A stretch of DNA of 64,000 bases from Desulfurellaceae bacterium bin18 (GTDB taxonomy: Bacteria > Desulfobacterota > Binatia > Bin18), in contig MPMI01000010.1 in assembly GCA_002238415.1 (NCBI GenBank), forward strand, positions 1 to 64,000. The letters run 5' to 3'. Each line of letters starts with the position of its first letter. Position 1 is the first letter of the stretch. The notes below the pieces were generated by a model. It was given only the letters and a program-made list of their open reading frames with translations, ran no database searches and was not told the origin of the DNA. A program made the position numbers and the translations under genes. Below are positions 7,963 to 16,116 of this stretch, one piece after another.

Positions 7963-9318
7963 ATGGCCGTATACAGAGGCGTTTTTTCAGTTGGCGATGA
8001 ACGGAGTGTGGCGGGCGAATTGATTCTAAGGCGGAAGAGCAGCAAAAAAAGCAAGCTTAGGCTGTGGGACACAAGTCCCTTTGATGTTTCGCCCAACAAG
8101 ACGATTCACGGCATTGTATCGGATGGTAGTGGTAGTAAGGCCGTATCCGTATTCCACGGCTTGGTCGTGCGCTGGACAGATGGATTTGGTCGTTCTCTCC
8201 ATACCAAAGATGTGATCTTTTCGACGGTAACTATGGGCGCTGAACGCCTAGAATTACACGAGAAGATAATTAGGAGTGCAGGGTTCGCGTTTGATGAGAT
8301 CAAAACGGCTTTCCGAAACACTGAAGCGTTCAGTGTGATTTTTGGCCCCGACTCAGACCTTAGGGAGCAAGTTGAAAGGAGTACCAAACGCAAACTCAGA
8401 GAAGATGCGGTGGTCGCATATTTCAATGGAGATCAACGTGATCTGAACATTTTGGATACGGCTCTTGGAGACATAGAAATCAACGCTAGAGGAGTAACAG
8501 GTCATCTAGGTCCTGATGGAATACCACTCAGGCAGGATGGTCCGTACATGCTCCTCAAATTCTCCAGCCCCCTCGACCTTGGAGAGGCTCGCCGAAGGGT
8601 GTTCATATTTAGATGCTTTGTTGGACTCCTGATTGGCTACGTTCCCGCTTTAACCGATTTTTACGTTAGATTGTCGCCAACGGACGAACTGCCAGACTAC
8701 GGACACAAGATCCAAGTCTATAGTCACCACTCAACGAACAAAATACCAAAGCGGAGTCTCCAATCTGCCCTCTTGGATTTCAAAAATGAAATGGAGTTTA
8801 CTGAAGTGACCAAGAAGTGGCTCATGAGAAATCAAGAGAAGGAGAGGCATGATGCAAACCTGAGATTTTTGGCTCATTTTGGGGCAACGAAATACAACGA
8901 AGATCGCCTGATCAGCGGGGTCAATATGTTCGACCTCCTCCCTCAAGGCGACAAGCTTTATGCTAACGGGAAGGAGATGAGAGACATAAAGAATGTGATC
9001 AAGAGAAAGGCCGAACCTATAGTAGATACGTTAGGGGAAAACATGCTCCCTTCTCTCGATGAGATTATTGAGCATGCGGTAGACGGACGAAACCACTATG
9101 TCCATGGTAATGCTGCTAAGCTCGATTTCAGAAGAGGCCGTATATTGATTTTTTTGATAAACACGTTGGAGTTCGTTTTTGGCGTCTCCGAAATGCTTGA
9201 ATGTGGATGGGACATGAGACGGTGGTTGACCCAGGCTCGCGGGCAAGATCACACGTTTGGCGATTACTTGAGGTCCTACAGGGAATTATTACAAGAAGTC
9301 AAAAATTCGACCATTTAA
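7963..9318 (+). CDS. HEPN-domain protein, ApeA-like candidate phage-defence effector
   Basis: 451-residue protein, AT-richer than its neighbours. The C-terminal part contains DGRNHYVHGN: R376 and H381 form the R-x4-H pair with the polar residue after Arg that is the metal-independent RNase centre of HEPN domains. The N-terminal half (about 1-140) is beta-rich, with a TIHGIVSDGSGSKAVSVFHG segment and GAERLELHEKIIRSAGFAFD. This layout resembles the N-terminal domain plus HEPN of ApeA-type abortive-infection proteins. In such proteins the HEPN RNase is triggered by phage to halt translation. The defence role is inferred from architecture, base composition and the adjacent HigBA module; a housekeeping role is not excluded. 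Confidence 0.65.
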   Translation: MAVYRGVFSVGDERSVAGELILRRKSSKKSKLRLWDTSPFDVSPNKTIHGIVSDGSGSKAVSVFHGLVVRWTDGFGRSLHTKDVIFSTVTMGAERLELHEKIIRSAGFAFDEIKTAFRNTEAFSVIFGPDSDLREQVERSTKRKLREDAVVAYFNGDQRDLNILDTALGDIEINARGVTGHLGPDGIPLRQDGPYMLLKFSSPLDLGEARRRVFIFRCFVGLLIGYVPALTDFYVRLSPTDELPDYGHKIQVYSHHSTNKIPKRSLQSALLDFKNEMEFTEVTKKWLMRNQEKERHDANLRFLAHFGATKYNEDRLISGVNMFDLLPQGDKLYANGKEMRDIKNVIKRKAEPIVDTLGENMLPSLDEIIEHAVDGRNHYVHGNAAKLDFRRGRILIFLINTLEFVFGVSEMLECGWDMRRWLTQARGQDHTFGDYLRSYRELLQEVKNSTI

Positions 9319-9360
9319 TTCTAGAAGCGATAATTTCGGTGGCTTGGGCACCATTGTATA

Positions 9361-9384
9361 TAATCCCCTCCAAGGAGGGGATTA
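9361..9384. terminator. Perfect palindrome downstream of the HEPN gene
   Basis: An 11-bp stem, TAATCCCCTCC / GGAGGGGATTA, with AA at the centre. Its position 40 bp past the HEPN stop suits a bidirectional terminator, but the core is shared with the repeat at 7847-7890, so it is probably a dispersed element doing that job. Confidence 0.55.
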
Positions 9385-9566
9385 CGCTGAACTTGACACC
9401 TGGAGCCTAATCTTCCCCACTCGGCAGGCGGCTCCGCTTGATTTGGGGGCAAAACAGACAATCAGAGGGCGTGGCGGCGCTTTCTGGGCCGTCGTCCTGG
9501 CGCGCAGAAAGCCCTGAGTCTCTTAAAGTGCATAATTCTCTCCCAGGTGGGGAAAAGCACGAAAAG

Positions 9567-9920
9567 CTAGTCCAGCAGCTCCAGCACCTTTTCGGATGGC
9601 CTGGCGATGACCGCCTTTTGATCCCTGATAATAACCGGTCGCTGCATCAGCTCAGGATGCTGGAGTAAGACCTCGACCACGGCCTCGCGCGTCACATAAT
9701 CGTCCGCGTTCAGACCGAGTTCCTTGAATTTTTTGTCCTTACGGACCAGTTCCGCGGGTTCATCCGGTAACAGGTCCAGAAAATGCTCAAAGTCTCCTCG
9801 GCCGAGGGGGCTCTTGAGATACTCAATCACGTCGAACTCGACGCCGCGCTCCTGCAAAATATCGAGCGCTCCGCGTGACTTGCCTCAACCAGGATTGTGA
9901 TACACAACGAGTTCTGCCAT
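9567..9920 (-). CDS. arsC: Arsenate reductase ArsC-family selenoprotein (UGA-encoded Sec12)
   Basis: 117-residue thioredoxin-fold ArsC/YffB-type arsenate reductase, which uses an active-site thiol to reduce arsenate. The frame from ATG 9920, with an ideal GAAGGAGG 9 bases upstream, reads MAELVVYHNPG, then TGA at 9887-9885, then GKSRGALDILQERG. The TGA replaces the catalytic cysteine (consensus NPxCxKSR, Cys12 in E. coli ArsC), while everything else is intact, including the downstream ...RRP-type substrate segment (QRPVIIRD). A 6-bp hairpin with G as first loop base follows at SECIS distance. Decay to a pseudogene is unlikely given the perfect frame on both sides. Without Sec recoding the gene would appear as a 96-residue truncated protein starting at 9857. 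Confidence 0.9.
9846..9869 (-). promoter_or_regulatory. Putative bacterial SECIS hairpin of the ArsC selenoprotein
   Basis: On the minus strand, GCGCTC (9869-9864) pairs perfectly with GAGCGC (9851-9846) around the 12-base loop GATATTTTGCAG. The loop begins 21 bases after the TGA and its first base is G. Bacterial SECIS elements are expected ~16-37 bases downstream of UGA with a G in the first two loop positions. The element lies inside the coding sequence. Confidence 0.7.
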
Positions 9921-10016
9921 AGCGTCAACCTCCTTCAGACTGTCAGCTTACCGAGTTAGGGGCCGGACGGCTAGACCGGATTGGCAACGGACCCGACGGC
10001 CGGTTACAATCCCCGT

Positions 10017-11432
10017 ATGGATACCCAAAAAACCTGGCAATTTGTCGAATCCGCTTGGGATAACAGTATTATCCCCACCCTGACGGAATACCTGGCCATT
10101 CCCAATCAATCCCCGGCCTACGATCCGGACTGGCAGACGAATGGCTATCTGGACCAGGCTGTCGAACTCATAGCCGGCTGGATTCGCAGTCAAGTGATTC
10201 CCGGTCTGAGCTTTGAGGTGGTCCGGCTTGCTGGCCGCACGCCCTTACTCTTTATCGAGATTCCGGGCGATTCGTCTGAAACCGTGTTGCTGTACGGACA
10301 CCTGGATAAGCAGCCGCCCATGGACGGCTGGCATGACGGGCTCGGCCCGTGGCAGCCGGTGCTGAGAGACGGCAAACTGTACGGGCGTGGAGGTGCCGAC
10401 GATGGCTATGCGGCCTGTGCTTCCCTGACCGCTATTGTGGCGCTCAAGCGTCAGGGCGTTCCGGTGGCCCGATGTGTGGTCATTATCGAAGCCTGCGAGG
10501 AGAGTGGCAGCGGAGATTTACCTTATTATATGGATGCCCTGGCCGACCGTATCGGTACGCCCAGCTTCGTCGTCTGCCTTGACTCGGGCTGCGGCAACTA
10601 CGATCAACTCTGGATTACGACTTCTTTGCGCGGCCTGGTGTCAGGAAATCTGTCCGTCTCTGCTCTCACCGAAGGAGTCCACTCAGGCGCGGCTAGTGGT
10701 ATCGTTCCTTCGAGCTTTCGTATTCTACGCCAACTCCTGAGCCGCCTCGAAAACGAGCAAACCGGAGAAATCCTGCCGTCCGAATTTCAGGTTGAAATAC
10801 CGAGTGAGCGGCTACAACAGGCCCGGACAACCGCGACCGTATTGGGGCAGACCGTATCGGAGGAGTTTCCTTTTCATCCCGGAGCTCAGGCAGTTACGGA
10901 CGATATCCGTCAGCTCTTGCTCAACCGGACCTGGCGGCCTCAACTCGAAATTACCGGCGCGTCCGGTCTGCCGGCGCTTGAGCAATCCGGTAATGTCCTG
11001 CGGCCCGTTACCGCGGCCAAGGTGTCGCTGCGGATTCCACCGACCCTGAATGCAAATGCGGCCTCAGCTGCTTTACAGCAGCTCCTGGAGAATGACCCGC
11101 CCTATGGTGCACAGGTATCCTTTGAGCCCGAATGGGCGGCGGACGGCTGGAACGCCCCTCCGCTCGCTCCGTGGCTGGAGACTGCCCTGCAGAGTGCCTC
11201 GCAGGAATTTTTCGGTAAAGACATGTGTGCCATAGGCGAGGGTGGGACGATCCCCTTTATGGCCATGCTGGGTGAAAAATTCCCCACCGCCCAGTTCATG
11301 ATTACCGGTGTGCTCGGGCCACACTCGAACGCGCACGGACCGAATGAGTTTCTGGAACTTTCGATGGGCAAACGGCTGACTGCGTGTGTGGCTCGCGTAC
11401 TGGCCGAACACCATAGAGCACTGGGCCGGTGA
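10017..11432 (+). CDS. M20-family metallopeptidase (dipeptidase-like)
   Basis: Di-zinc hydrolase of the ArgE/DapE/CPG2/carnosinase group that cleaves peptide or acylamino bonds; 471 residues from ATG 10017. Metal ligands can be read off in order: LLYGHLDKQPP, GRGGADDGYA, the EACEESGSGD general-base and ligand pair, CLDSG, and a terminal GPHSNAHGPNE His. The lid domain lies between. No signal peptide, so cytosolic. The earlier TTG at 9981 is less likely as a start. The ribosome site is weak. It is divergent from the ArsC selenoprotein, and its physiological substrate cannot be told. Confidence 0.88.
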   Translation: MDTQKTWQFVESAWDNSIIPTLTEYLAIPNQSPAYDPDWQTNGYLDQAVELIAGWIRSQVIPGLSFEVVRLAGRTPLLFIEIPGDSSETVLLYGHLDKQPPMDGWHDGLGPWQPVLRDGKLYGRGGADDGYAACASLTAIVALKRQGVPVARCVVIIEACEESGSGDLPYYMDALADRIGTPSFVVCLDSGCGNYDQLWITTSLRGLVSGNLSVSALTEGVHSGAASGIVPSSFRILRQLLSRLENEQTGEILPSEFQVEIPSERLQQARTTATVLGQTVSEEFPFHPGAQAVTDDIRQLLLNRTWRPQLEITGASGLPALEQSGNVLRPVTAAKVSLRIPPTLNANAASAALQQLLENDPPYGAQVSFEPEWAADGWNAPPLAPWLETALQSASQEFFGKDMCAIGEGGTIPFMAMLGEKFPTAQFMITGVLGPHSNAHGPNEFLELSMGKRLTACVARVLAEHHRALGR

Positions 11433-11546
11433 GGTCCTCAAGGCGCGGCATAGTCGCTCTCCGTGGCGGTCTGGCATGCCCGCCGTTGACCTCCCTCCTC
11501 TTCTCGGTCGATAATCCCCAGACCGGGTAGGAGGGGAGGGCGGCCC

Positions 11547-14500
11547 ATGGCTTTTTACGCTGATCTGCACATCCATTCCAAATATTCTCGTGCCACCAGC
11601 AAAAACTGCGATTTGAAACACCTCGCCTATTGGGCCAGGAAAAAAGGTATCACGGTCGTCGGCACTGGAGACTTCACCCATCCGGTCTGGCAGGCCGAAC
11701 TCAAGGATCAGTTAGTGCCGGCCGAGCCGGGCCTGTTCCGACTCCGACCCGAGTTGGAACAGGAAGTCACCCAGATGCTGCCGTCGGCGTGCCAGGGTAC
11801 GACACGTTTCATGCTCTCGGTTGAAATCTCGACGATCTACAAGAAGGGCGACAAGACCCGAAAGATTCACCATTTATTATACGCCCCGAACTTTTCGGCA
11901 GTGGAGAGGATGACCGAACGGTTGTCCAGGATCGGAAATGTGAAGTCGGACGGCAGACCCATCCTGGGGCTGGATTCACGCCACCTCTTGGAAATCACGC
12001 TGGAGTCGGACCCTGGCTCGTATCTCGTCCCGGCCCATATCTGGACGCCGTGGTTTGCCGCGCTAGGCTCAAAGTCCGGTTTTGATGCCATAGACGAGTG
12101 TTACGCTGACCTGGCTCCCCATATCTTTGCGGTAGAGACAGGCTTGTCGTCGGACCCGGAGATGAACTGGCGGGTGTCGTCTCTGGATCGCTTCCGGTTG
12201 GTGTCAAACTCCGACGCGCACTCGCCGGAGAAGCTCGGGCGCGAAGCCTGTGTGTTTGATACGGAGCTTGACTATTTCTCGATCCGTCGCGCCCTGGAGA
12301 CCGGACAGGGGTATCAGGGCACGATCGAGTTTTTTCCTGAAGAGGGCAAATACCACCTGGACGGTCATCGGAATTGTCAGATCCGCCTCCTCCCGCACCA
12401 GACCAAACAACTTGAGGGCCGTTGCCCTGCGTGTGGCAAGCCGCTGACGGTGGGTGTGATGCACCGGGTGGACGATTTAGCCGATCGTGAAGACGACACT
12501 CAGCCCGAGACTGCCGGCGCGGTCCAGAGCCTTGTCCCTCTCCCCGAGATGTTATCCGAGATTCTGCATGTAGGTCCGAAGAGTAAAAAGGTGGGGCAAC
12601 ACTACGAGGGCCTACTCAACCAACTGGGGCCCGAACTGCAACTGATTAACGATATTCCGCTGGAAGAGATTCGGAAAAGTGGAGACACGCTTATTGCGGA
12701 AGCCATCTCCCGACTGCGCAAACAAGAAGTGATCCGCGACGCCGGCTATGACGGCGTGTACGGAACAATCAGGCTGTTCCGGGAGGAAGAACTGCGCCAG
12801 AAGACGAGCGGTGCATCGCTGTTCACACAGGAGCCTCCGCCCCAGGCCCAGCGGGGAAATTCACCGACTGACGGGCATACGGCGGACAGCCAAAAACAGG
12901 GCAAGGCGACGCGGCGAAAAGCGGACGCTGCCCAAACCCACACTCCCGGCGCGTCTCCCGCGACTTCAGACGACACGGCAGCAGTGCCGTCCGCAGATAT
13001 CCTAGCCGGACTTGACAGTGACCAGCGGCGGGCCGCCGAGATTATAGCAGGCCCGCTGCTGATTGTTGCCGGACCGGGCTCCGGAAAAACACGCACCCTC
13101 ACGCATCGTATTGCTCATCTCATACGTAATCACCATGTCCGTCCCGAACACTGTCTGGCCATTACGTTTACCCGTCGGGCCGCGGACGAGATGCGAGAAC
13201 GCCTACACCGCCTCCTACCCGCTACTGCCGATACGATCCCGCTTTTTACATTTCACGCTTTGGGCATGTCCGTTCTCCAGGAGCATTGGAACGCGGCGGG
13301 TCTCCAGCGCGGCTTTCGGGTCGCATCAGACGCGGAGCGTCAACATCTGTTACGCGAAACGCTCGGCGTCTCGGCCCGTCGGACACGCAGCCTGCTGTCA
13401 GCTATTTCGGTGGCAAAACGAACCGGGCAGGCGCCGGCTGAGGCCGAGCAGGCTAGCGTCTATAGCCGCTACCAGCAGGAATTAGACGCGCGGAACCTGG
13501 TCGATTTCGATGACCTGATTGGCCGCGCGATCCAGGTCCTTGAAACCGACACTAGCCTACGTGAGGCCTATCGTGCGCAATACCAGTGGGTGTGTATTGA
13601 CGAATATCAGGACGTGGACGAGCAGCAGGTCCGACTCATCAAGCTGCTCGTTCCGCCCGACGGAAACATCTGTGCGATTGGCGACCCGGATCAGGCAATT
13701 TATCGTTTCCGTGGGGCGGACGTCCGTCTCTTCGCCCAGTTCACCGCCGACTTCTCCAGCGCGCGCGTGGTCCGACTTGCGCGGAATTATCGGTCTGACA
13801 GCAATATCGTCCATCTCTCTTCCCAGGTCATTGCACCGTCTGGGTCTGAGCAGAAATCCACTCCGGTCCTTGCCGACACTCCAAGTTTAATCACGCTGCA
13901 TGAGGCGCGGACGGAGAAGGCCGAGGCCGAGTTCGTCGTGCACTCAATCGAAACGCTGCTGGGTGGCCATAGCTTCTTTTCGATCGATAGCGGTCGATCC
14001 CGAGACGCTGAAGACCGGTCCGTTTCCTTTGCTGACATCGCCGTGCTGTACCGAACCGAAGCCCAAGCAGAGGCGGTCGTTGAAGCCCTCCACCGTTCGG
14101 GCATGCCGTTTCAGAAACACGCCCATACGCGGCTACTCGACCATTCTGGGGTAGCGAGACTGATCGACACTCTGCGCGAACAGCCCGGCGACGGCGCTCT
14201 GGTGGCGCGGCTGGAAGCCGCTTGTGAAAAAGCTGAGGCCAGCGGACGGGAGGAGACAAGAGCGGCCCTTGAACTCTTACAACCCGTCGCTCGGGAGTGC
14301 GGGGATGATCTGGATCGATTTCTTTCCAGCCTTGCGCTGGAAATGCAGGTCGATACCTGGGACCCGCGCGCCGACCGGATTTCCTTACTCACCCTGCATG
14401 CCGCCAAAGGTCTGGAATTCCCCGTTGTCTTCATTGTTGGCTGTGAAGATGGCCTTCTGCCGCTGAGCTGGGGCAAAGCCGAAGATGCCGACCTTGAGGA

Positions 14501-14708
14501 AGAGCGCCGCCTGTTTTACGTCGGCGTCACGCGGGCAAAAACCAAACTCTATCTGTGTCATGCACAAAAACGCCGCTGGCGCGGGACGGTACAAGCCATG
14601 TCGGCCTCTCCCTACCTAGCCGATATTGAGGAACACCTCCTCGAACGTCGCCGGAGTCAGACGCAGACCCGGAAGAAAAAGACTGCGGATCAGTTGGAGC
14701 TGTTTTGA
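11547..14708 (+). CDS. EndoQ-like PHP nuclease fused to UvrD/Rep helicase
   Basis: 1053 residues in two parts. Residues 1-~420 match the endonuclease Q family of PHP-fold nucleases: DLHIHSKYS (H8, H10), GTGDFTHP, VPAHIWTPWF, NSDAHSPEKLG and a zinc site with CPACGK (C293, C296). EndoQ cuts DNA 5' to deaminated bases. A disordered Pro/Gln/Thr-rich linker follows (~425-490). Residues ~495-1053 are a superfamily 1 UvrD/Rep helicase: GPGSGKT (509-515), an IDEYQD Walker B, GDPDQAIYRFRGA, LLTLHAAKGLEFPVVF and RRLFYVGVTRAK. The helicase part is shorter than classical UvrD. The likely role is repair of deaminated DNA, nicking then unwinding; this coupling is inferred from the fusion. A GGTAGGAGGGGAGGG ribosome site precedes the start. 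Confidence 0.92.
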   Translation: MAFYADLHIHSKYSRATSKNCDLKHLAYWARKKGITVVGTGDFTHPVWQAELKDQLVPAEPGLFRLRPELEQEVTQMLPSACQGTTRFMLSVEISTIYKKGDKTRKIHHLLYAPNFSAVERMTERLSRIGNVKSDGRPILGLDSRHLLEITLESDPGSYLVPAHIWTPWFAALGSKSGFDAIDECYADLAPHIFAVETGLSSDPEMNWRVSSLDRFRLVSNSDAHSPEKLGREACVFDTELDYFSIRRALETGQGYQGTIEFFPEEGKYHLDGHRNCQIRLLPHQTKQLEGRCPACGKPLTVGVMHRVDDLADREDDTQPETAGAVQSLVPLPEMLSEILHVGPKSKKVGQHYEGLLNQLGPELQLINDIPLEEIRKSGDTLIAEAISRLRKQEVIRDAGYDGVYGTIRLFREEELRQKTSGASLFTQEPPPQAQRGNSPTDGHTADSQKQGKATRRKADAAQTHTPGASPATSDDTAAVPSADILAGLDSDQRRAAEIIAGPLLIVAGPGSGKTRTLTHRIAHLIRNHHVRPEHCLAITFTRRAADEMRERLHRLLPATADTIPLFTFHALGMSVLQEHWNAAGLQRGFRVASDAERQHLLRETLGVSARRTRSLLSAISVAKRTGQAPAEAEQASVYSRYQQELDARNLVDFDDLIGRAIQVLETDTSLREAYRAQYQWVCIDEYQDVDEQQVRLIKLLVPPDGNICAIGDPDQAIYRFRGADVRLFAQFTADFSSARVVRLARNYRSDSNIVHLSSQVIAPSGSEQKSTPVLADTPSLITLHEARTEKAEAEFVVHSIETLLGGHSFFSIDSGRSRDAEDRSVSFADIAVLYRTEAQAEAVVEALHRSGMPFQKHAHTRLLDHSGVARLIDTLREQPGDGALVARLEAACEKAEASGREETRAALELLQPVARECGDDLDRFLSSLALEMQVDTWDPRADRISLLTLHAAKGLEFPVVFIVGCEDGLLPLSWGKAEDADLEEERRLFYVGVTRAKTKLYLCHAQKRRWRGTVQAMSASPYLADIEEHLLERRRSQTQTRKKKTADQLELF

Positions 14709-14753
14709 GGGGTGTCCGTACCTTGGGTCCAAAAGGCATATCCCGCTGTGGTG

Positions 14754-16019
14754 TTAACCAAACAGGAGTTGCCGAATATGTTCGGGCCGGGTTGCCAGGC
14801 CCGCCAGCTTGTGAAGTGAGGCATCAATAGCCTGGGCGAAAGCGGCAGGCCCGCCGAATCGCTTCACCGTGTCCGGTGGCATAAACTTGAACAGGAAATC
14901 GGCCGTGCCGGGTGGCAGGGCGGCGAAATGAACCGCCAGAATGCCATAATCCTGTAAGAGTAGCATAGCCAACGCGGCAGCCGCCTCATACGGAACAATC
15001 GGCGCCTGTGGGGCCGTGCTCAGACCGGCCCGCTCCAGGATCAGTTCGAGTATATCGTCTGCTGGCAGTTCGGCGATCACGGGCGTTTCGTGTATACGGC
15101 TCCCCAAGAGAGCTCGCAGAGCGGCTGCGACCTGTTTCGTACTATCAACCAGCGCCTGCACCCGTTCTGGTGTGTATGCTTCCAGCGAGCGGATGACTGC
15201 CGGATACAGCAGGGGGCGGGCCTCAAGCCCGAACTCCCAGGCGCGAGCCCGGATGCGGGCAACAAGCTGCTTCTCACCCGCCATCAAGCCCACCCGCGGG
15301 CCGCTGGTGCCATACTTATCAAGCCCCGTCGCGCCCAGGTCTACGCCGAGTTCGAGCATCCTGGGCTGCTCCAGGATAGCGGGACCGACCCGCGCCCCAC
15401 CAGCCTCATCCGCATACACGAGAATATCCCGCTCGTGAGCCAGACGGACGATCTGCTGCAATGCTTCAACGGACAGTGCCTCATAGGTCACCGCTAACCG
15501 CGTGAGCACAACCAGGGCGACTTCTCTTTCCCGCTCCATCACCGCGGTGAACTCCTCGACGCCTTTGGTATCCACGAGGCGGGCGCCGACGTGCGCCGCC
15601 GCCCGAATGACGGACGGATGACTATGGCTGGCCGACACTCCGATGACAACAGCGCCCGGTTTCACCAATACGAGATGGGTCGCCAATGTGGCAGCGGTGA
15701 GTCGGTTAAAGAGCATGACGTCGTGACGATCCGGAGACCCGCCGAGGTGCTCTAGCGTCAGCCGGCGGAGCCGCTCCGTATACAGCGCGGGAGCGAGTTC
15801 ATCGTGGGCAAACGGGACGTCTTCTCCGCTGAGTGGCAGGCCATGTTCGAGTCCGGTAAGATTGAAAATTGCCTCGGGACCGTTCTCACTGATGCGGCGT
15901 CGGATAATCCGTCCCGCCTGCTGAAGTTTGCGGAAATCATCTTCCGTACTGGTCAGGATAGCCCCTCGGGCGTACGGCAGAGCCTCGGCAGATGGGTTTC
16001 CGAAACGGTCGGTCTTCAT
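14754..16019 (-). CDS. SelA-like / fold-type I PLP-dependent enzyme
   Basis: 421-residue PLP enzyme of the aminotransferase fold, starting MKTDRFGNPSAE after a GAGAGGGGAGGG ribosome site. The cofactor region shows YADEAGG (the Asp contacting the pyridine nitrogen) and GATGLDKYGTSGPRVGLMAG, where the Lys of LDK is the likely Schiff-base residue. The pattern of this segment resembles SelA (selenocysteine synthase) and SelA-like proteins rather than ordinary aminotransferases. The N-terminus does not look like the usual SelA tRNA-binding region, so I do not call it SelA. No selB, selC or selD is visible nearby. An in-frame extension to 16214 lacks a ribosome site. Confidence 0.65.
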   Translation of the reverse strand: MKTDRFGNPSAEALPYARGAILTSTEDDFRKLQQAGRIIRRRISENGPEAIFNLTGLEHGLPLSGEDVPFAHDELAPALYTERLRRLTLEHLGGSPDRHDVMLFNRLTAATLATHLVLVKPGAVVIGVSASHSHPSVIRAAAHVGARLVDTKGVEEFTAVMEREREVALVVLTRLAVTYEALSVEALQQIVRLAHERDILVYADEAGGARVGPAILEQPRMLELGVDLGATGLDKYGTSGPRVGLMAGEKQLVARIRARAWEFGLEARPLLYPAVIRSLEAYTPERVQALVDSTKQVAAALRALLGSRIHETPVIAELPADDILELILERAGLSTAPQAPIVPYEAAAALAMLLLQDYGILAVHFAALPPGTADFLFKFMPPDTVKRFGGPAAFAQAIDASLHKLAGLATRPEHIRQLLFG

Positions 16020-16116
16020 GATGAACCCTCCCCTCTCGTTTTGAATATATAGTGATGTCTTGGCGAAAATGCCAACGCGGCATAGGATGCTCAGGCGTAT
16101 AAGGAGGAATCTCCGG

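Noticed and set aside
9567..9857. 96-residue protein starting at 9857 as a complete gene
   Set aside because: It lacks the first strand and the catalytic site of ArsC, has no ribosome site, and the upstream frame with a strong one continues through a TGA at the nucleophile codon.
9885..9887. Reading the ArsC TGA as a pseudogene-causing nonsense mutation
   Set aside because: It falls exactly on the catalytic codon, a SECIS-like hairpin follows, and two other genes in the window show the same pattern. A random nonsense mutation would not be expected there.
14754..16019. Calling the PLP enzyme SelA
   Set aside because: The cofactor segment is SelA-like but the N-terminal tRNA-binding region is not, and no selB or selC is adjacent, so only similarity is reported.
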